The translations under genes and the position numbers were made by a program. The notes beneath the pieces were generated by a model. The model saw nothing but the letters and a program-made list of their open reading frames with translations, did not search any database and was not told the DNA's origin. From Devosia sp. (GTDB lineage: Bacteria; Pseudomonadota; Alphaproteobacteria; Rhizobiales; Devosiaceae), in assembly GCF_028290625.1 (NCBI RefSeq), contig NZ_JAQGJM010000027.1, positions 186,001 through 250,000 of the forward strand: a DNA stretch of 64,000 bases. Direction: 5' to 3'. Shown piece by piece: positions 61,156 through 64,000 of this stretch. Each line of letters begins with the position of its first letter. Within the stretch, counting starts at the first letter, position 1.

Positions 61156-62024
61156 ACGGGACGCGCTCCCATGCGGGCATTGACCAGGCGCTCGAGGACA
61201 CCAACGGCGATGACCAGCACTGCGGCAAGGGCGGCCGCGATAAACAGGGCGGCCCAAATCTGCACGGTCTGGCCATTGTAGGAACCGGTGAGCAGGCGCA
61301 CACCCAGCCCGCCGCCAGCATTGTTGGACAACTCGCCCACCACCGCGCCAATCAGCGAAATGGCAATGCCCACCTTCATGGACGCAAACAGGAACGGCAT
61401 GGCAGAGGGCCAGCGCAGCTTGGCAAAGACCTGCCACGGCGTGGCGTTATAGGTTTGGAGCAGATCGAGCTGGATGGCTTCGGGGGTGCGCAGGCCCTTG
61501 ACCATGCCGACAACGACCGGGAAAAAGCTGAGATACATCGAGATCAGGGCCTTGGGCAGCAGCCCGGTGACGCCGACGGCGCCAAAGCCGACCACCACCA
61601 TGGGCGCGACGGCAAGGATCGGCACGGTCTGGCTGGCGATGATCCAGGGCATCAGCGATCGGTTGGCGGCATCGTTGTGCACGATGGCGACGGCGAGAGC
61701 GATGCCCAGCGCAGTGCCCAGCACGAAGCCGAACAGCGTGCCCGACAGCGTGATCCAGGCATGATAGGCCAGCGAGCGGCGCGAGGTCGGCGCGATGGCG
61801 ATCGCCGCGTTCCAGATTTCGCCAAACACCTGATGGGGCGCGGGTAGCACCGGCTTGTCCTGCGCCCAGCTATCGAGGACGAATTGCTGCACCGGAACAT
61901 CAACGAGACCGGCGCGGGCATAAAGCATGCTCTGCCAGGGCGCGTTCATCCAGATGGCGGCCGCGTACCAAAACAGCACGATGGCAAGCAGGACGATGAG
62001 GATGGGCAGCACGCGGCCCCTCAT
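61152..62024 (-). CDS. ABC transporter permease (SsuC/TauC type)
   Basis: A 290-residue permease with about six membrane segments. The family features are LPAPHQVFGEIWNAAIAIAPTSRRSLAYHAWITLSGTLFGFVLG near the start and the coupling loop QTYNATPWQVFAKLRWPSAMPFLFASMKVGIAISLIGAVVGE-type region (residues about 190-235). The pair of different permeases with one ATPase suggests a heterodimeric channel. It overlaps both neighbours by four bases. Confidence 0.87.
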   Translation of the reverse strand: MRGRVLPILIVLLAIVLFWYAAAIWMNAPWQSMLYARAGLVDVPVQQFVLDSWAQDKPVLPAPHQVFGEIWNAAIAIAPTSRRSLAYHAWITLSGTLFGFVLGTALGIALAVAIVHNDAANRSLMPWIIASQTVPILAVAPMVVVGFGAVGVTGLLPKALISMYLSFFPVVVGMVKGLRTPEAIQLDLLQTYNATPWQVFAKLRWPSAMPFLFASMKVGIAISLIGAVVGELSNNAGGGLGVRLLTGSYNGQTVQIWAALFIAAALAAVLVIAVGVLERLVNARMGARPV

Positions 62025-62851
62025 ACCACGTCCTCATAGGAATGCCCGGCACGCAGCCCATCGCGTACGCGCGCCGCAATTGCCAGGAATTCCGGTGTCT
62101 CGCGGATATCCAGCGGACGCTCTTTCGGCAGCGTGCTCTCGATCACGTCGGTCACGCGGCCGGGGCGCGGCGACATGACCACGATCTTGGTCGAGAGATA
62201 CACCGCCTCTGGGATGGAGTGGGTGACGAAGCAGATGGTCTTGTTGGTGGCGGCCCACAGCTTGAGCAGCTCGGAATTGAGATGATCGCGCACAATTTCG
62301 TCGAGCGCGCCGAAGGGCTCATCCATCAGCAGCAGGTCGGCATCGAAGGCGAGCGCGCGGGCGATGGAGGCGCGCTGCTGCATGCCACCCGAGAGCTGCC
62401 AGGGAAATTTCTGCTCGAACCCGGCCAGGTTCACCAGTTCCATGGTGCGAGCGATGCGCTGAGCCTGCTCCGCTTTGGGATAACCCATGATTTCCAGCGG
62501 CAGGGCGACGTTCTTTTCGATGGTGCGCCACGGATAGAGCGCTGGCGCCTGGAACACATAGCCGTAGGCTCGGGTTTCGCGCGCCTGGCGCGGCGTCATG
62601 CCATTGATCGACAGCGTGCCGGAGCTGGGCTGTTCCAGATCGGCGATGGTGCGCAGGAAGGTGGTTTTGCCGCAGCCCGATGGGCCGATGAACGAAACGA
62701 ACTCGCCCTTGGCTATCGTCAAGTTGACGTCGCTGAGCGCGTGGACCGGGCCATCATTCGTGCCGAAAGTCAGGCTGAGATTTTGCGCGGAGACCACCGC
62801 CTGGGGCGGCGGGCCCTTGTCCATGTTGGCGGCAGATAAATCGGTCGTCAT
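62021..62851 (-). CDS. ABC transporter ATP-binding protein (NitT/TauT type)
   Basis: A 276-residue ATPase with Walker A FIGPSGCGKTTFLRTIADL, Q-loop YVFQAPALYPWRTI, signature PWQLSGGMQQRASIARALA and Walker B LLLMDEPFGALDEIVR, plus the H-loop FVTHSIPEAVYLS. ATG 62851 is listed; TTG 62857, two codons earlier and better spaced from GAAAGG, is possible. It lies 98 bases after the hydantoinase stop and is coupled to the permease genes. Confidence 0.88.
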   Translation of the reverse strand: MTTDLSAANMDKGPPPQAVVSAQNLSLTFGTNDGPVHALSDVNLTIAKGEFVSFIGPSGCGKTTFLRTIADLEQPSSGTLSINGMTPRQARETRAYGYVFQAPALYPWRTIEKNVALPLEIMGYPKAEQAQRIARTMELVNLAGFEQKFPWQLSGGMQQRASIARALAFDADLLLMDEPFGALDEIVRDHLNSELLKLWAATNKTICFVTHSIPEAVYLSTKIVVMSPRPGRVTDVIESTLPKERPLDIRETPEFLAIAARVRDGLRAGHSYEDVV

Positions 62852-62949
62852 GGACAAAGGCGAAACCTTTCACTCGGAATAGAGGCGGCGGCGTTTGGCG
62901 CTTAATGCGACAGTCAGTGTCAACACGATGCTAGCCTATTGCTCACCAT

Positions 62950-64000
62950 TCAGACCCCCGTCGCCGGAATGCCGGTCCGTTCGATCTTGCGGGGCGCCAC
63001 GATATCTTTCCACTGCGACAGCGCGCGGTTCACAGGGTTTTTTGGCTCGCGGGCGACAAATTTGCCGTGGCCCTGCTCGGCCTTGATGTCGTTTTCCACG
63101 ATGGAGACCTTGCCCCGACTCAGCACGAAACGCGGCAAGCCGGTGACTTCAAAACCTTCGAAGACGTTGTAATCAATCGCCGATTGCTGCTTGGCGGCGG
63201 TGATGGTCTTGCCGCGCTTGGGATCGAGCACCACAATATCGGCGTCAGCGCCGACCAGGATGGCGCCCTTCTTGGGATAGCAGTTCAAAATCTTGGCGAT
63301 GTTGGTGGAAGTGACCGCTACGAACTCGTTCATGGTCAGCCGCCCGGTGGCGACGCCCTTGGTCCACAGCACCGGCAGACGATCTTCCAACCCCCCGGTT
63401 CCATTGGGAATCTTGGCGAAATTGCCGATGCCGTTGCGCTTCTGCGCCGTGGTGAAAGCACAGTGATCGGTGGCCACCACCTGCAGCGAGCCGGCAGCCA
63501 GGCCCGCCCATAGCGAATCCTGATGCAGCTTGTTGCGGAATGGCGGGGACATGACGCGGCGGGCCGCATAGTCCCAATCGGGATTGAAATATTCGCTTTC
63601 GTCCAGCGTCAGGTGCTGGATCAGCGGCTCGCCATAAACCCGCATGCCCTGCTGGCGCGCGCGGCGAATGGCTTCATGCGCCTGCTCGCAGGAGACGTGG
63701 ACCACATAGAGCGGCACCCCGGCCATGTCGGCCAGCACGATGGCCCGGTTGGTGGCTTCGCCCTCGACTTCGGGCGGGCGCGAATAGGCATGGCCCTCGG
63801 GACCATTATTGCCCGCATCGAGCAGTTTTTGCGTCATGGCGGCAACGATGTCGCCGTTTTCGGCATGCACCAATGGGAGCGCGCCCAGTTCGGCACAGCG
63901 CGAGAACGATGAGAACATCTCGTCATCATTGACCATCAGCGAGCCCTTATAGGCCATGAAATGCTTGAAACTGGTAATGCCGCGATCCACCACCTCGGCC
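62950..64000 (-). CDS. D-hydantoinase/dihydropyrimidinase, partial
   Basis: The last 350 residues of a binuclear zinc amidohydrolase; the start lies beyond the right edge. Visible active-site elements: the carboxylated lysine in GITSFKHFMAYKG, metal-binding histidines in PLVHAENGD and YVVHVSCEQAH, and Asp in VVATDHCAF. PIPNGTGGLEDRLPVLWTKGV-like IPNGTGGLEDRLPVLW is diagnostic of the family, and PKKGAILVGADADIVVLDP follows. It opens the ring of 5,6-dihydropyrimidines or hydantoins, the second step of reductive pyrimidine degradation. Upstream partners (dihydropyrimidine dehydrogenase, beta-ureidopropionase) would be outside the window. Confidence 0.92.
   Translation of the reverse strand, partial: AEVVDRGITSFKHFMAYKGSLMVNDDEMFSSFSRCAELGALPLVHAENGDIVAAMTQKLLDAGNNGPEGHAYSRPPEVEGEATNRAIVLADMAGVPLYVVHVSCEQAHEAIRRARQQGMRVYGEPLIQHLTLDESEYFNPDWDYAARRVMSPPFRNKLHQDSLWAGLAAGSLQVVATDHCAFTTAQKRNGIGNFAKIPNGTGGLEDRLPVLWTKGVATGRLTMNEFVAVTSTNIAKILNCYPKKGAILVGADADIVVLDPKRGKTITAAKQQSAIDYNVFEGFEVTGLPRFVLSRGKVSIVENDIKAEQGHGKFVAREPKNPVNRALSQWKDIVAPRKIERTGIPATGV

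Overview
The window looks like chromosome from an alphaproteobacterium of the order Hyphomicrobiales (Rhizobiales), plausibly Devosia or a relative. The assignment rests on high GC, the betI-betC-betB-betA order beside a choXWV transporter, a Rieske-type gbcAB pair, an ohr/ohrR pair and rbfA-truB. It is inferred from gene content and style only. No rRNA, tRNA, CRISPR array, prophage or insertion sequence was seen.

Layout. 1-5.7 kb: a leftward AmiC/UrtA-type binding protein without a signal peptide (cut by the left edge) faces a rightward amidase, isochorismatase-fold hydrolase, amidase and HupE/UreJ-type nickel permease group. 5.9-8.3 kb: PilZ protein, transglutaminase-like protein, a homologue of T4 endonuclease V, a 45-residue charged protein and the remains of a short-chain dehydrogenase. 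8.3-32.2 kb: a 24-kb osmolyte catabolism island. Its parts are a leftward etfB-etfA-purU-dimethylglycine dehydrogenase operon, a divergent GlxA-family regulator, soxBDAG plus a prolyl-tRNA editing enzyme, a GbdR-like regulator divergent from gbcAB, the choXWV importer, and betICBA with choline sulfatase. Together they can take choline-O-sulfate to choline, betaine, dimethylglycine, sarcosine and glycine. ETF can receive electrons and PurU can return 10-formyl-THF to formate and THF.

32.3-38.7 kb: two small hypothetical genes, then a QseBC-like two-component system divergent from a three-gene module: DUF2271 protein with a flavinylation motif, a PepSY-membrane/flavodoxin/FNR fusion, and ApbE flavin transferase. 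This reads as a route for moving electrons from NAD(P)H to a periplasmic protein-bound flavin, and is the strongest candidate for a little-described system here. 39.5-44.8 kb: a ROK-regulated sugar-type ABC importer with a short-chain dehydrogenase. 44.8-45.9 kb: ohr/ohrR. 46-48.2 kb: a short UvrA-like protein. 48.4-50.5 kb: a GntR-controlled ABC exporter. 50.6-52.7 kb: an orphan TadE/TadG-like pair. 53-57.6 kb: aquaporin, SH3 protein, D-2-hydroxyacid dehydrogenase, a secreted protein, rbfA and truB. 57.6-58.8 kb: a multi-TM protein flanked by two very small membrane proteins. 59-64 kb: an NMT1-type ABC importer downstream of a hydantoinase/dihydropyrimidinase cut by the right edge, probably pyrimidine or hydantoin salvage.

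Regulatory structure is unusually readable. A two-part motif (TTGACGCAAACGT followed 19-20 bases later by TGTCGCAATG) lies in both the etf and sox promoters. A TGTCGC direct repeat lies upstream of gbcA, a perfect BetI-like palindrome lies between choX and betI, and a repeated 12-mer lies in the ohr/ohrR gap. Many gene pairs overlap by ATGA, indicating translational coupling.
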